From RGIG5327 sp045612485 (GTDB lineage Bacteria; Verrucomicrobiota; Lentisphaeria; Victivallales; UBA1829), in assembly GCA_045612485.1 (NCBI GenBank), contig JAZKZE010000115.1, forward strand, positions 1 through 64,000: a stretch of DNA of 64,000 nucleotides. The letters run 5' to 3'. The notes beneath the pieces were generated by a model. It did no database searches and was not told the origin of the DNA. It worked only from the letters and a program-made list of their open reading frames with translations. The number at the start of each line of letters is the position of its first letter. Position 1 is the stretch's first letter. The translations under genes and the position numbers were made by a program. Positions 25,299-35,116 of this stretch are shown in pieces.

Positions 25299-28200
25299 AT
25301 GAAAAAAAGTTTGTATAGTTACTTTGCTCTTGCAGCAGCCTTTTTTGCGGGCTTTTCTGCTGTCGCGGCAGAAAAGGGCAATCTTGTGGCAGATCCCGCT
25401 TCTGCTGTCAAAAATACATGGAAAAAATATCCTGTTGCAGGTAAAGATTTCTGGATGCTCCTTGACCCCAGATGGCTGGAACTCAAGGGCGTTTCCCATG
25501 AAGAATTTGTACAGAAGTCCGGAACAGGATTCGTCCAACAGACTGTCTCCGGAGAAAATGTGACAAATCTGCGTGTTCTTACCATCGGGGAAATCACCTC
25601 CTATGATGCAAGAAACAGAAGAAGAAAAGCAACCATAGAGGTCATTCCCGAAGAAAAGGATATGCTGGTGACCGATCCCCAGTACCTCAATGACGGAAGT
25701 GTCAGAAATTACTGTGTTTTTTCCGGTAATGTTCTGGATATGACAAGACGCTATGCCATTCATAAAAACACACTGAAATTCAAAAGTGATTTCGCCATTG
25801 CACGCCTTGCCATCAATCATGGTGTCGGCAAAGACAACCGTATCAGCAAACTTTTGTGCAACGGTAAAGAAGTACAGATCCCTGCTGATAAAAATACTTT
25901 TGATGTGAAGATCACTCCGGCAGCAAAGGAATTTGAACTTACTGTCTATTCCTCCCCCCTGAAATATCAGGCAAAGGAATTGAATGTGCCTTATGAAGAA
26001 AGATTGAAAAAGGCTCCCTTCTGGCTGACCAATATGTTCCGTGCCAATTACGGTAACATTTTCGGAACCGATGTCTGCAATTTCGATCAGGAAAGTTTTG
26101 CTTCTGTCAGAAAAAAATACGGGGAAAACTTTATCGGCTACTGGCTGCCGGAATGGGATCACAACTATATCCTTGCTGTATCCCGCCCCAATCTTCCCTA
26201 TTACAAAACCATTCAGAACTTTATCAAAGTACCCTGCAATAAAGAGGATTTTGTTAAAGGCGTCCTGAAATTCTGCTGGGATTCCCATAAACCGCTTTTC
26301 GGCAAAGATCTTCTGGGTATGAGCGGTCAGGTGCTTTTCATGCATCACGCCTGTGACTGGGGAAGCACCGTTTCCGGTCTGGAAATCACCCAGGAAAAAA
26401 CCGAACTTGCCGGAAGGATCTCTTTTATGTTTACCAGAGGTGCTTCCAGACAGTTTGATAAACCCATGTATATTTATCAGGCATACTATGGCGGTTCCCA
26501 GTCTCCCAGCAGTACTTTGCGCGGTTACAACAGAAGAATAGACTGGGGAGTGGCTCCCTCCCTCACCATGCGTAACTTCATGGCAAGTTACTATATGGGT
26601 AACAACTATCTTGACTTTGAAGCACAGCCCTACGGGATGGTTCTTCAGGAAAAAAATGGAAATCATACTCTTACCGGCAACGGTAAAGTCATGAAAGAAT
26701 TTTATGAGTGGACTGCCTCCGACAAAGGAAAACGCGGGGAAAGTTATACCCCCATCCTTCTCCTTGCCGACAGAAAACACGGCTATGATATGTGGTACAG
26801 AATTGCTCCCAGAGGCTGGGACAATTTCTATAACATCTATCCTCTGACTGATGCCAATTTCTTTATGGAATATGTGATGCAGGTCATCAGCCCCCGCTAT
26901 GATTACAACAAGTTTGACAACCCCAAATACAGCCCAAATCTGCACAACTCCACAGTAGGGGATATTTTTGACCTCTATCTTGCCAACCCCCTTGTAAACG
27001 GGGAAGTGCGTCTGGATCAGTTGAAAAAATATCCGGTGGTAGCCCTTGTTGATAACATCACCTATACAGAAAAACTTGCCAATACCCTGAAACAGTATGT
27101 TGCAGAGGGGGGAACTCTTCTTCTTACCACCGGGCAGACCGCTCCCTTTGAAGAAGATAAAGATTTCCTCGGCGTGACTATCGGAAAAGATACAAAGAAG
27201 GAAGACGGACTTTTTGTCAATCCTCTCACCCTTCTTCCCGGTACGGAAACTGTTATGGCAACAAGCAGAAAGACTCCCCTTGCCACAAAGAAAAAATACG
27301 GCAATGGTCATGTGATCCTGCTTGCCTCCCCCTACATGAAGAAAACTGGTGACTTGACAAAAGTGCCCCAGCAGCTTGTAAAACTTTTTGAAAAGATCCA
27401 GAGCGAACTTCTGCCGGTAAAAGTGGAAGGCGATTGCCAGTACCTTTTCAATATCATGCCTGACGGTACATGGAAAGTTATCCTTATCAATAACAGGGGT
27501 ATTGTGAAACTTCCCACAGAATCCTTTGAAAAGCATTTCAAGGAATATACCGCCAAAGTCACCCTTACCGTTCCTGCCGGAGTCACCATAAAGGAATTGC
27601 GTAAAAATACCGTTCCTGTTGTGAAAAAGGGTAAAGAATTCGATCAATATACTTTCAATATCGCTCCTGCTGATATTTATGTAGTGGATATGAAAGGGAT
27701 CAAATTCGGTAAGACCGTCAAAAAAGGTCCTGCAAAATTCAACAGAGTGAAGAATTATAAATTCCAGCCCTATACCCCCAAAAAGGTCAATGACGGTTAT
27801 AAACCCCGTCCTGCCGCAACTCTCGCCGCCATGGGAAAAAATATGGTTGCCGCTCCTGCTGTTGTTGCCTCATGGAAAGGGGAAGGGATGAAAGAGGTCA
27901 CCGGTAAAGGGTATGAATTGAAATTCCACAATGTGGAAGTAAAAGACGGCATTGCCAGATACAATACCAAACGTTCCTGGGCTACTTTGAACGTTCAGCT
28001 CAAACATTCTCTGCCGGCAGTAAGCTATGAGCTTGTTGTCAAACCTGCTCCCATTGAACAATGGAAGAACGTTTACGGCAGACATGTGAGAGGCGGAGTT
28101 CTTTATCCCCACCGCAACCTTATGCTGGAATATTATCACGGCAGATGGACACTTCTTCTCTTTGAAAGGCTCATCTATGACCGTGTGATGGGCCCGAAAG

Positions 28201-28481
28201 CCGCTGCGGAGTGGACACACCTCTGTGTAACATTGGAAAAAAACATTGCCAGACTGTTTGTCAATGGCAAAGAGGTGAAACGTGCCGCCGGCCCGATCAA
28301 GTCCATAAATGAATTCAGGCCAAAAACTCCTGTAAGCAAGCTCGGACTCAATCTTGGTTCTCTTGCCCATACCTGGCCCATTCCCTATTCTTTCCAGGGG
28401 GAAATCAAAGAGTTTACCATTCATGGTAAAGCACTTTCTCCGGAAGAGGTCGCACAGAGAGCTGCGACGGTAAAGAAATAA
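25299..28481 (+). CDS. Large secreted protein: glycosidase-like N-terminal part, beta-galactosidase-trimerisation-like domain, LamG-like C-terminus
   Basis: A 1060-aa protein with a Sec signal peptide (MKKSLYSYFALAAAFF, cleavage near AVAA). Residues about 30-230 look beta-rich. Residues 230-560 contain Trp/Tyr/Asp-rich motifs of a TIM-barrel-like glycosidase (GYWLPEWDHNY, ACDWGSTVSG, EFYEWTASD); the family is not identified. Residues about 560-680 resemble the Rossmann-like trimerisation domain of GH42-type beta-galactosidases (VVALVDNITYTEKLANTL, EGGTLLLTTGQ). Residues about 855-1055 form a LamG/concanavalin-like domain (GRWTLLLF, WTHLCVTLEKNIARLFVNGK). It probably acts on polysaccharide outside the cell or in the periplasm. 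It is likely co-transcribed with the pseudopilin. Confidence 0.7.
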   Translation: MKKSLYSYFALAAAFFAGFSAVAAEKGNLVADPASAVKNTWKKYPVAGKDFWMLLDPRWLELKGVSHEEFVQKSGTGFVQQTVSGENVTNLRVLTIGEITSYDARNRRRKATIEVIPEEKDMLVTDPQYLNDGSVRNYCVFSGNVLDMTRRYAIHKNTLKFKSDFAIARLAINHGVGKDNRISKLLCNGKEVQIPADKNTFDVKITPAAKEFELTVYSSPLKYQAKELNVPYEERLKKAPFWLTNMFRANYGNIFGTDVCNFDQESFASVRKKYGENFIGYWLPEWDHNYILAVSRPNLPYYKTIQNFIKVPCNKEDFVKGVLKFCWDSHKPLFGKDLLGMSGQVLFMHHACDWGSTVSGLEITQEKTELAGRISFMFTRGASRQFDKPMYIYQAYYGGSQSPSSTLRGYNRRIDWGVAPSLTMRNFMASYYMGNNYLDFEAQPYGMVLQEKNGNHTLTGNGKVMKEFYEWTASDKGKRGESYTPILLLADRKHGYDMWYRIAPRGWDNFYNIYPLTDANFFMEYVMQVISPRYDYNKFDNPKYSPNLHNSTVGDIFDLYLANPLVNGEVRLDQLKKYPVVALVDNITYTEKLANTLKQYVAEGGTLLLTTGQTAPFEEDKDFLGVTIGKDTKKEDGLFVNPLTLLPGTETVMATSRKTPLATKKKYGNGHVILLASPYMKKTGDLTKVPQQLVKLFEKIQSELLPVKVEGDCQYLFNIMPDGTWKVILINNRGIVKLPTESFEKHFKEYTAKVTLTVPAGVTIKELRKNTVPVVKKGKEFDQYTFNIAPADIYVVDMKGIKFGKTVKKGPAKFNRVKNYKFQPYTPKKVNDGYKPRPAATLAAMGKNMVAAPAVVASWKGEGMKEVTGKGYELKFHNVEVKDGIARYNTKRSWATLNVQLKHSLPAVSYELVVKPAPIEQWKNVYGRHVRGGVLYPHRNLMLEYYHGRWTLLLFERLIYDRVMGPKAAAEWTHLCVTLEKNIARLFVNGKEVKRAAGPIKSINEFRPKTPVSKLGLNLGSLAHTWPIPYSFQGEIKEFTIHGKALSPEEVAQRAATVKK

Positions 28482-28503
28482 TATCCGTTTGAAATAAACT
28501 TCC

Positions 28504-28545
28504 GGGGCTGCTGCAATATTTCTTACGGCAGCCCTGTTTCTTTTT
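28504..28545 (+). terminator. Terminator of the SGNH / pseudopilin / glycosidase-like locus
   Basis: GGGCTGC (28505-28511) pairs with GCAGCCC (28528-28534), followed by TGTTTCTTTTT. Confidence 0.8.
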
Positions 28546-28625
28546 AAATGGGAAACATCAGTAATACTTTATAAAGTCCTGATACTGTTTATGATACCAC
28601 CACCGTATTTTCTTTAATCCCATGA

Positions 28626-28669
28626 TAAAAAAGAACCATTGCCGCCCTGTTGGGAACGGCAATGGTTCT
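28626..28669 (-). terminator. Terminator of the metallophosphoesterase gene
   Basis: On the minus strand a 13-bp perfect stem (28657-28669 with 28632-28644) is followed by TTTTTT. It lies 20 bases after the stop codon. Confidence 0.9.
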
Positions 28670-28689
28670 GTATTTATATGGAAAGAAGA

Positions 28690-29919
28690 TTATTCGATCT
28701 CAAAGGTGAATTCGTTGCGTGCATCTGTCTTCCATGCAAGATGTCTTGTGGAAGGGGAGCTGTAAAAGAGGGGGGAGAATGTGGTAGCCTTGACCGTTTT
28801 TCTGTCCGGCATGAATTCCAGCAGCCGCAACCAGCCGTCGCCGCCGTTGCCGCTGAATCCGCCGCCGATGGCCTGGGTATTGAAAACCAGCTGGGCGACC
28901 GTTTTACCGGAATCATTTTTATCTGTGGAAAAGCCCACACTTGCTTCCCAGTTATTGGTTTTGCAGACATGACCGCAAACCACAAGGCGGATGTTTTTTG
29001 CAGGTTTCACAAGTTTCTGGAAGATGGCTTCTCCGGCATTGCCGCCTTTCTTTGATGCCGGATCTTTTTTGGAAATGGCATAATTTTCTTTCAGGATGCG
29101 TTTGCCGTTGGCATACATATAAGAGTGGGTGAGAACGATCCCGATATGATTTTCAAAACAGGGGAGATCTGCTATTTTCTTTGCCCATGCCAGATCGCTG
29201 TCTGTGGGGGCAAACTGCAAAGTGATGACCAGAAATTTCCGGTTGTCAGGATGGGGGGCGGTAAATTCATAAGCGGAATTTTCCAATGTTTTCATCCCGA
29301 AAGCATTGGAGTTGCATTCAAAAAGCTGACGCCTTGTCAGAGGATTGCGGGAGGTGGGGAAATAGGTGGAAAAATGAGTCCTCCTGTTTTCTGAACTGTG
29401 TATGCCGTAATCGTGATTGCCGGTACAGAGAATATAGGGTACTTCCCCGTCCAGGCGTTTCAGAATACGGGAAACTGCCTGCCATTGTTCATCTGCCACA
29501 AGGTCGGTTTTTCTGCCGCTTTTCAGGTAGAAATCGCGCTTGGCAACTCTTCCGGTATCATTGAAATATACAAGGTCTCCGGTAAAAAGCACCTGTTGTA
29601 TTTTCATTTCATCCCTGCGGCGGACGATCCAGGCAAGCATCATATCCAGAATACCCTGATTTTCGATCTGTTTGATATAGGTCTGGATATCCGGAACAAC
29701 GACCATCGACCAGGACTGTGGATCAGTCAGTGCCGGAGCCCCTCTCTGGGCAGCAGGAACACTTTTTGCGGCAGGTGCTGCGGGTGTTTTTGTTTCTGTT
29801 TTGGTTTGTTGTACATTTATTTCTGTTTTTCCTGCGGGAGCTTTTGTTTCTGTTTTTGCCTGGGCATAAATTGTTACTGCCGCAAGGAGAAGGACTGCGG
29901 GAAGAATGAGCTTTTTCAT
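28690..29919 (-). CDS. Secreted calcineurin-like metallophosphoesterase
   Basis: A 409-aa protein with a Sec signal peptide (LLLAAVTIYAQA) followed by a Lys/Thr/Pro/Ala-rich linker (residues 20-60) with repeats of TETK. The rest is a metallophosphoesterase domain: VVPDIQ (Gln at the position of the usual His), GDLVYFN, GNHDYG, LTHSYM and CGHVC, giving the metal-binding Asp, Asn and His residues. Such secreted enzymes cleave phosphate esters from nucleotides or surface molecules. It has its own promoter and terminator, so it is probably monocistronic. Confidence 0.85.
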   Translation of the reverse strand: MKKLILPAVLLLAAVTIYAQAKTETKAPAGKTEINVQQTKTETKTPAAPAAKSVPAAQRGAPALTDPQSWSMVVVPDIQTYIKQIENQGILDMMLAWIVRRRDEMKIQQVLFTGDLVYFNDTGRVAKRDFYLKSGRKTDLVADEQWQAVSRILKRLDGEVPYILCTGNHDYGIHSSENRRTHFSTYFPTSRNPLTRRQLFECNSNAFGMKTLENSAYEFTAPHPDNRKFLVITLQFAPTDSDLAWAKKIADLPCFENHIGIVLTHSYMYANGKRILKENYAISKKDPASKKGGNAGEAIFQKLVKPAKNIRLVVCGHVCKTNNWEASVGFSTDKNDSGKTVAQLVFNTQAIGGGFSGNGGDGWLRLLEFMPDRKTVKATTFSPLFYSSPSTRHLAWKTDARNEFTFEIE

Positions 29920-29977
29920 AAAGCAACTCCGTTTTTCTGTTTATTTTGTAATGGGACGATAAAACAATATACGGAAA

Positions 29978-30006
29978 AATGTACTATGGATATAAAGATT
30001 TGTCAA
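29978..30006 (-). promoter_or_regulatory. Promoter of the metallophosphoesterase gene
   Basis: Minus strand: TTGACA (30006-30001), 17-base spacer, TACATT (29983-29978). It is about 60 bases upstream of the ATG at 29919. The -35 is perfect; the -10 matches at 4 of 6. Confidence 0.5.
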
Positions 30007-30032
30007 GCGGTAAAAGGCTTCTATACCGGTTT

Positions 30033-31949
30033 TTACCTCTCTTTTTCCTTTAAGGCTTCTTCCGCCATCATAAGAGAAAGCAATAGATAGGAATGATCTT
30101 TTCTGGTACTGTAATGTTCCTGAAGGAGTATTTTTATTCCATTTTCATCAAAAAATCCCCTTTTGACCAGATTGCCCTGTAAAAGAGTTTTTTCTGCCGT
30201 TTCTTTCCATTCTTTCCGCAGAAATGCTGCAACAGGTACACCGAATCCCCGTTTTTTTCTCCGGGCAAGCCCCCGGGGCATAAGGTCGGAAAAAGCATCA
30301 CACAATATTCTTTTCCGTACGCCGCCTTTCTCTTTAAATGAATAGGGCAGCTTCATGGCAAAATCCACAACATCATTTTGCAGGAAAGGCGATCTCACAT
30401 CCAGAAAGGCATTGGTACTTGCCTGTTCCATTTTTACCAGACAGTCATTGGCAAGATAGTTGGCAAAATCGAATTCCGAACACCATTCATTTCTTTCCCG
30501 GCTTGTTCCCTGTGTGAGAAGTCCGAAACGGTCAAAGTTTTCCAGTGTGGGAAGAAGTTGTGCTTCCTTGAGAAGCCTGCCTTCGATTCTCTTTTTGTCT
30601 TCTTCTTTTACATGGGTTATCATGGAAAAATATCTCTCTTTTCCGCTCATACGCATGGCATGTAAAAAACGTTTTGCTCTTGCCGGAAGTCCTCTTTCGG
30701 AACTTTCCGGAAGAAGGGAAAGGAGGAGGAGGGCAAATTTATCCCGCAGGAGGGATGGGAGAAGATCGCAGCAATAAAGATAACGCATGGCAAGATAACG
30801 TTCATATCCGCCGAAAAGTTCATCGGCACCGTCACCGCAGAAGGCAATGGAAATATTCTTTTCCTTTGCAAAGGAGCATAACAGACTGGTAGGCAGAAGA
30901 GAGGCATCGGCGTAGGGGGAGCCGTGATCTTCAGCAAGTTGGAGCAGTAGGGGCAGTGTATCTGCTCCTACCGGGGAAACAAAATGTTCCATTTTGCCGG
31001 AAGCAAGATTTTTTATATGATCGAAATTGATTGCCGCCTGTTCTCTTTCATCGTAAATGGCTTCATCAAAGCCCATGGAAAATGCTTTCAGATTCCCTTT
31101 ACAAAGTTTTGCACAGATCCCGCCTATGATACAGGAATCCACTCCGCCGGAAAGGAAAATACCTTTTTCCGCTTCCTTTGGTACACAGGAAAGATGTTTT
31201 TCCACAGATTTGAACAATAATTCCCGTAAACGATGACACGCTTCAGAATAGGAAAAATTTTCTTTAACGGAAAAGTCTGCCTTCCAGTATTTTTTTGTAA
31301 CGGAAAAACACCGGTCGGCAAAGGAAATCTCTGCAAAACTTCCCGAAGATAGTTTCCGTACATTCCGGTATATGGTGCCTTCCGGGACATATTGCAGGGA
31401 AAGAAAATCCCACAAAGATTGTTCTTCAAGGTTGCCGGGAAAGGAACCATGTTTTTTCAATGCTCCCATACTTCCTGCAAAAACGGTCACTTCCGGCGTA
31501 CAGAAATAGAAAAGTGCCTTGCTGCCCAGTCGGTCACGGACAAGATAGAGTTTCTTCTTTTTCCTGTCAAAAAGGGCTATGGCAAAACTTCCGGAAAGTT
31601 TCTCCCACATTTTTATGCCGTATTCATGGAAAAGACGGGCAAGAAGTTCTTCATCACTGCTGCCGGATAATGTGATACCTCTGGTTGTGAGTAATTCTGC
31701 AAGTTCTTTTTTATTCAGTAGGTAGCCGTCAAGAAGAATGGTATAGGGCAATTCTTCCGGCAGCATATTTTTTCTTCCCGGGGGAAAGAGAAAGGAGGCA
31801 TGGTCGTTTTCATTTGCAGCAATGTATGGCGGAAAGGAAGGAAATGAAGCCTTTTGCAGTAAAGAAGCCATTTCCTGCAAACAGAATTTATCTTTTTCCA
31901 TTTGCCCGGCTGTAATACAACTATGAACGATCCCGGCAAGAAAACTCAT
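30033..31949 (-). CDS. Asparagine-synthetase-like protein with inactive glutaminase domain
   Basis: A 638-aa protein with the two-domain AsnB layout. The C-terminal synthetase domain keeps the PP-loop LSGGVDSCIIGG (about residue 266) and FCGDGADELFGGY. The N-terminal amidotransferase domain starts MSFLAGIVHS where AsnB has MCGIAG, so the nucleophile Cys2 is missing, and the NGEIYN motif reads DGYLLN. It probably cannot use glutamine, so it would need free ammonia or another amine, as in beta-lactam synthetases that use the same fold. No alternative start restores the Cys. It overlaps the upstream GSCFA gene by 4 bases (start inside the GSCFA stop), so the two are translationally coupled. Confidence 0.85.
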   Translation of the reverse strand: MSFLAGIVHSCITAGQMEKDKFCLQEMASLLQKASFPSFPPYIAANENDHASFLFPPGRKNMLPEELPYTILLDGYLLNKKELAELLTTRGITLSGSSDEELLARLFHEYGIKMWEKLSGSFAIALFDRKKKKLYLVRDRLGSKALFYFCTPEVTVFAGSMGALKKHGSFPGNLEEQSLWDFLSLQYVPEGTIYRNVRKLSSGSFAEISFADRCFSVTKKYWKADFSVKENFSYSEACHRLRELLFKSVEKHLSCVPKEAEKGIFLSGGVDSCIIGGICAKLCKGNLKAFSMGFDEAIYDEREQAAINFDHIKNLASGKMEHFVSPVGADTLPLLLQLAEDHGSPYADASLLPTSLLCSFAKEKNISIAFCGDGADELFGGYERYLAMRYLYCCDLLPSLLRDKFALLLLSLLPESSERGLPARAKRFLHAMRMSGKERYFSMITHVKEEDKKRIEGRLLKEAQLLPTLENFDRFGLLTQGTSRERNEWCSEFDFANYLANDCLVKMEQASTNAFLDVRSPFLQNDVVDFAMKLPYSFKEKGGVRKRILCDAFSDLMPRGLARRKKRGFGVPVAAFLRKEWKETAEKTLLQGNLVKRGFFDENGIKILLQEHYSTRKDHSYLLLSLMMAEEALKEKER

Positions 31950-32860
31950 GGTCTTTTTTCCTCCTGTGCCTTATGGGGGATATGCTTTTCCCCTGCACAT
32001 TTTTTCCTCCATAAACGTACCTTTTCCTCTACAGAAAATACAAAACAATTTTTCAGAAATGTATCCAGAACGATTTTTACGGCAAGGGGGGAGGGGTGAA
32101 CAAGATCTTCTTTGTAAAAACGGTAATCCCGCAAAGAATCATTGACGATCTCATAGGCGGGAAAGTAGGAAATATTTTCTTTTTCAGGCAGAAGTTCTTC
32201 AATGGCACTGCGCAATTTTGCCTTGCCTGCACTGTTTAAAAGTGGTTCGCCCGGGTAATGCCGTACCGGGGAAAGGGTAAAAACGATCTTGCCTTCCTTA
32301 TTGCATTTACGGATATTTGTCACGATCCTTTCACAGCTTTCTTTACATTCCGTAAAAGAGAGCAGTCTTCTTTCAAAGGTATCCGGCGGCATTTTGTGAC
32401 AGTTTGCCGCGATTTTCCCTGTTTCCCTGATTTCATAGACTACCGCAGAGGATAAGGTGATAAAGATCCCGTCCGCTTTTTCCAGTGCCGAATGAAAATC
32501 TTCCATGATGCTGTTGGCGTTTTGCACTGCGGTTTTTCTGTCGGTACAGGAAAACTTTCCATGATGAAAGTAGGAGTGGTATTTATTTTCATGGAAGAAA
32601 AATTCTTCTTCCGTATAAAAATGATTTTCTACGATCCTTTCCAGAGAATCCGCAATGGAAACTGGGTTATACAATATCCCGTTGGGGTTTTCCCGGATCT
32701 GCAATCCGGTACCGGCAAGAAGCAGTGTCATTTCTTCTGCAAAACAGGAACCCACGGAAACAAAGGAACATTTTTCATCCCACTTTTTATATTTCCATCT
32801 GAAGGGGACTTCCTGAAAACAGCAATGCAGCTCATCTGTAAAACAATACTCTTTTTTCAT
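31946..32860 (-). CDS. GSCFA-domain protein
   Basis: A 304-aa protein with the family-naming motif VSVGSCFAEEM (about residues 31-41) and later family segments GILYNPVSI, FITLSSAVVYE, FTLSPVRHYP and LVHPSPLAVKIV. GSCFA proteins are related to the SGNH/PC-esterase fold; the Ser of GSCFA and the His in VHPS could be the catalytic pair. Biochemical function is not established. It overlaps both neighbours by 4 bases (recD2 upstream, the synthetase-like gene downstream), which suggests a shared step with the asparagine-synthetase-like protein. Confidence 0.85.
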   Translation of the reverse strand: MKKEYCFTDELHCCFQEVPFRWKYKKWDEKCSFVSVGSCFAEEMTLLLAGTGLQIRENPNGILYNPVSIADSLERIVENHFYTEEEFFFHENKYHSYFHHGKFSCTDRKTAVQNANSIMEDFHSALEKADGIFITLSSAVVYEIRETGKIAANCHKMPPDTFERRLLSFTECKESCERIVTNIRKCNKEGKIVFTLSPVRHYPGEPLLNSAGKAKLRSAIEELLPEKENISYFPAYEIVNDSLRDYRFYKEDLVHPSPLAVKIVLDTFLKNCFVFSVEEKVRLWRKKCAGEKHIPHKAQEEKRP

Positions 32861-35112
32861 ACGTAAAAACCTCCTGTTTCCCGGCAGAGCCGTTCTTTCA
32901 GAAGTGTGAATCTGGGTTCTTTTACGGTATTTCTGACCGCCATGGAAAGAGCCTTTTTGGAACCAACAAGGATCATAAGTTTCTTTGCCCTTGTCATACC
33001 TGTATAAAGAAGATTTCTCTGAAGCATCACAAAATGACTTGTGAGAACCGGCATAACGACCGCCGGAAATTCGCTCCCCTGGGATTTGTGTACGGTAATG
33101 GCATAAGCGTGGGTAAGTTCCTCTGCCTCCGGGAAAGCATAGTTGATGTTCTGGGAATCAAAGGCAACGGTAAAAGTTTTTTCATCATGCCGTATGGAAG
33201 TGATCCTGCCCATATCGCCATTGAAGACTCCCTTATCATAATTATTGGTGATCTGCATAACTTTATCCCCCAGCTTGAAAAGCCGTTCCCCGTGCCGGAA
33301 GGCAAGAGTGCTTTTATTGAGTTTTTCCTGTAAGGCGGTATTCATGGAAAGAGTTCCGCAGACCCCTTTATTCATGGGGGTGAGGATCTGTATATCGTTG
33401 ACCGGATCAAAACCGAATCTTTCCGGGATCCGTTCTGTAACAAGCCGCAGTATGACATCACAGGCCTCCTCCGGTTCCTCTTTGGGGATCCAGTAAAAAT
33501 CGGAAAGAACGTTTTGACCGGAAGGGGGGGATTGTGTGATACATTCCGGAATAAGTCCGGCATTGACTTCATGGGCGGCAACAATGATCCTGCTGCCTTC
33601 CCCCTGACGGAAGATCTTTGTAAGTCTTGTCACAGGGATCGAATTGGAAGAGATAAGATCATTAAGGATATTGCCCGGTCCCACACTGGGGAGCTGGTCG
33701 CAGTCCCCCACAAGAACCACAGAAGCCCCTTGGGGAATGGCACGGAAAAAAGCGGTGGCAAGAGGGAGATCCAGCATGGAAGTTTCGTCCAGAATGAAGA
33801 GATCGAAGGGAAGGGGATTTTTTCTTCCGTGTACAAATTTTCTTTCGGCGGCATTCCATTTGAGAAGGCGGTGCAGAGTATAACTTGTCATATTGGTCGT
33901 CTCACTCATTCTTTTTGCCGCCCTGCCGGTAGGGGCTGCAAGAGCAATACGCAATTTGGCAAGGGTGGCTTTGCGGACGATTTCTGCCACTACGGTAGTT
34001 TTCCCCACACCGGGGCCCCCGGTAATGATACATAACGGGGAATTTTCCACCATTTTTACGGCGGAAAGCTGTTCATCGCTGAATTTGGAACCCTGAAGAA
34101 AGGGGATACTTTTCAGACGGGTGCCCCAGTAACGGGGAAAGGAGAGCAGGGAGGAGATCAGACGGGGGAGTTCCTGTTCACAGCGGAGCATGGCGGGATC
34201 GTAGATCATTTCCCCCTGTTCTCTGCTTGGATCCCGTAGTGCTTTCCCTTCTTCCACAGCAAGACGCAGAGCTTTTGAAGCATCCTCTTCCTCTATTCCC
34301 AGAAGTTCCGCAACGGTTTTGAGAAATTCGGAAGAAGGCATACAAACGTGTCCCGCAAGGCGGATCTGCTCCAGCGTATATTTTACTCCGGCAACAAGTC
34401 TTTTCTCATCTTTTTTGCCGATCCCGGCTTTTTCTGCGATCCTGTCTGCAAGGATAAAACCTATCCCCTCCACCTGAGAAGCAAGAAGATAGGGATCTGT
34501 TTGAAGGATCTCTGCGGAACGGTCGCCGTACAGAGAATAGATTTTGGTAAAATAGGCAGGACTTATTCCCAGAGACTGCATATAAATCTGCAAGGTTCTG
34601 CGGTCTTTATTTTCATCCCAGGCTTTTTTTATGGCAGTGATCCGTTTTTTCCCCAGTCCCGGGATTTCTTTGAGGCGGCAGGAGGCATTGTCCAGAATGT
34701 GCAGAGTTTCTCTGCCGAAATGATCCACGATAAGTTTTGCATATTTTTCCCCCACACCTTTGATGACGCCGGAGGAGAGATATTTTATGATTCCTTCCGG
34801 TGTGGAGGGCAATGTACTTTCAAAATGGGTGACTTTCAATCGTCTCCCATACTCTTTATGGACTTCCCATTTGCCTTTTACAGAAAGACTCTGTCCACTG
34901 TGGATGGAATTCAGCGGGCCGCAGATACAGTGTCTTTCCCCCTGAAGATCCCGCAAATAGAGAATGGCAAATGTGCCGTCGGCAGATTCATAAATGACTT
35001 TTTCCACATCACCCTGCAAAATGTGTTCCGTAAGAGTGCCGGATCCCTGATCCTGCTGCACTTCTCCGGAATGGAAAAGATCATCGTTTTTCTGGGGAAA
35101 AGCCTGTGTCAT
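32857..35112 (-). CDS. recD2: ATP-dependent DNA helicase RecD2
   Basis: A 751-aa SF1B helicase with the long N-terminal region that marks RecD2, the RecBCD-independent form. It has the N-terminal OB-like domain (EKVIYESADGTFAILYL), helix-hairpin-helix repeats (GVIKGVGEKYAK, EIPGLGKKRI), Walker A GGPGVGKTT near residue 364, LDETSML near 440, and the C-terminal VHKSQGSEF motif. RecD2 unwinds DNA 5' to 3' in repair. It is the first gene of a three-gene overlapping operon with GSCFA and the synthetase-like gene, and is separated from the upstream AICAR transformylase gene by a terminator. Confidence 0.93.
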   Translation of the reverse strand: MTQAFPQKNDDLFHSGEVQQDQGSGTLTEHILQGDVEKVIYESADGTFAILYLRDLQGERHCICGPLNSIHSGQSLSVKGKWEVHKEYGRRLKVTHFESTLPSTPEGIIKYLSSGVIKGVGEKYAKLIVDHFGRETLHILDNASCRLKEIPGLGKKRITAIKKAWDENKDRRTLQIYMQSLGISPAYFTKIYSLYGDRSAEILQTDPYLLASQVEGIGFILADRIAEKAGIGKKDEKRLVAGVKYTLEQIRLAGHVCMPSSEFLKTVAELLGIEEEDASKALRLAVEEGKALRDPSREQGEMIYDPAMLRCEQELPRLISSLLSFPRYWGTRLKSIPFLQGSKFSDEQLSAVKMVENSPLCIITGGPGVGKTTVVAEIVRKATLAKLRIALAAPTGRAAKRMSETTNMTSYTLHRLLKWNAAERKFVHGRKNPLPFDLFILDETSMLDLPLATAFFRAIPQGASVVLVGDCDQLPSVGPGNILNDLISSNSIPVTRLTKIFRQGEGSRIIVAAHEVNAGLIPECITQSPPSGQNVLSDFYWIPKEEPEEACDVILRLVTERIPERFGFDPVNDIQILTPMNKGVCGTLSMNTALQEKLNKSTLAFRHGERLFKLGDKVMQITNNYDKGVFNGDMGRITSIRHDEKTFTVAFDSQNINYAFPEAEELTHAYAITVHKSQGSEFPAVVMPVLTSHFVMLQRNLLYTGMTRAKKLMILVGSKKALSMAVRNTVKEPRFTLLKERLCRETGGFYV

Positions 35113-35116
35113 AAGA

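Noticed and set aside
25215..27647. An 810-codon open frame on the minus strand opposite the 1060-aa secreted protein
   Set aside because: The plus-strand frame has a signal peptide, ribosome binding site and domain-like segments; the antisense frame has none. Sense genes here rarely use TTA, CTA and TCA codons, which leaves the antisense frame open by chance.
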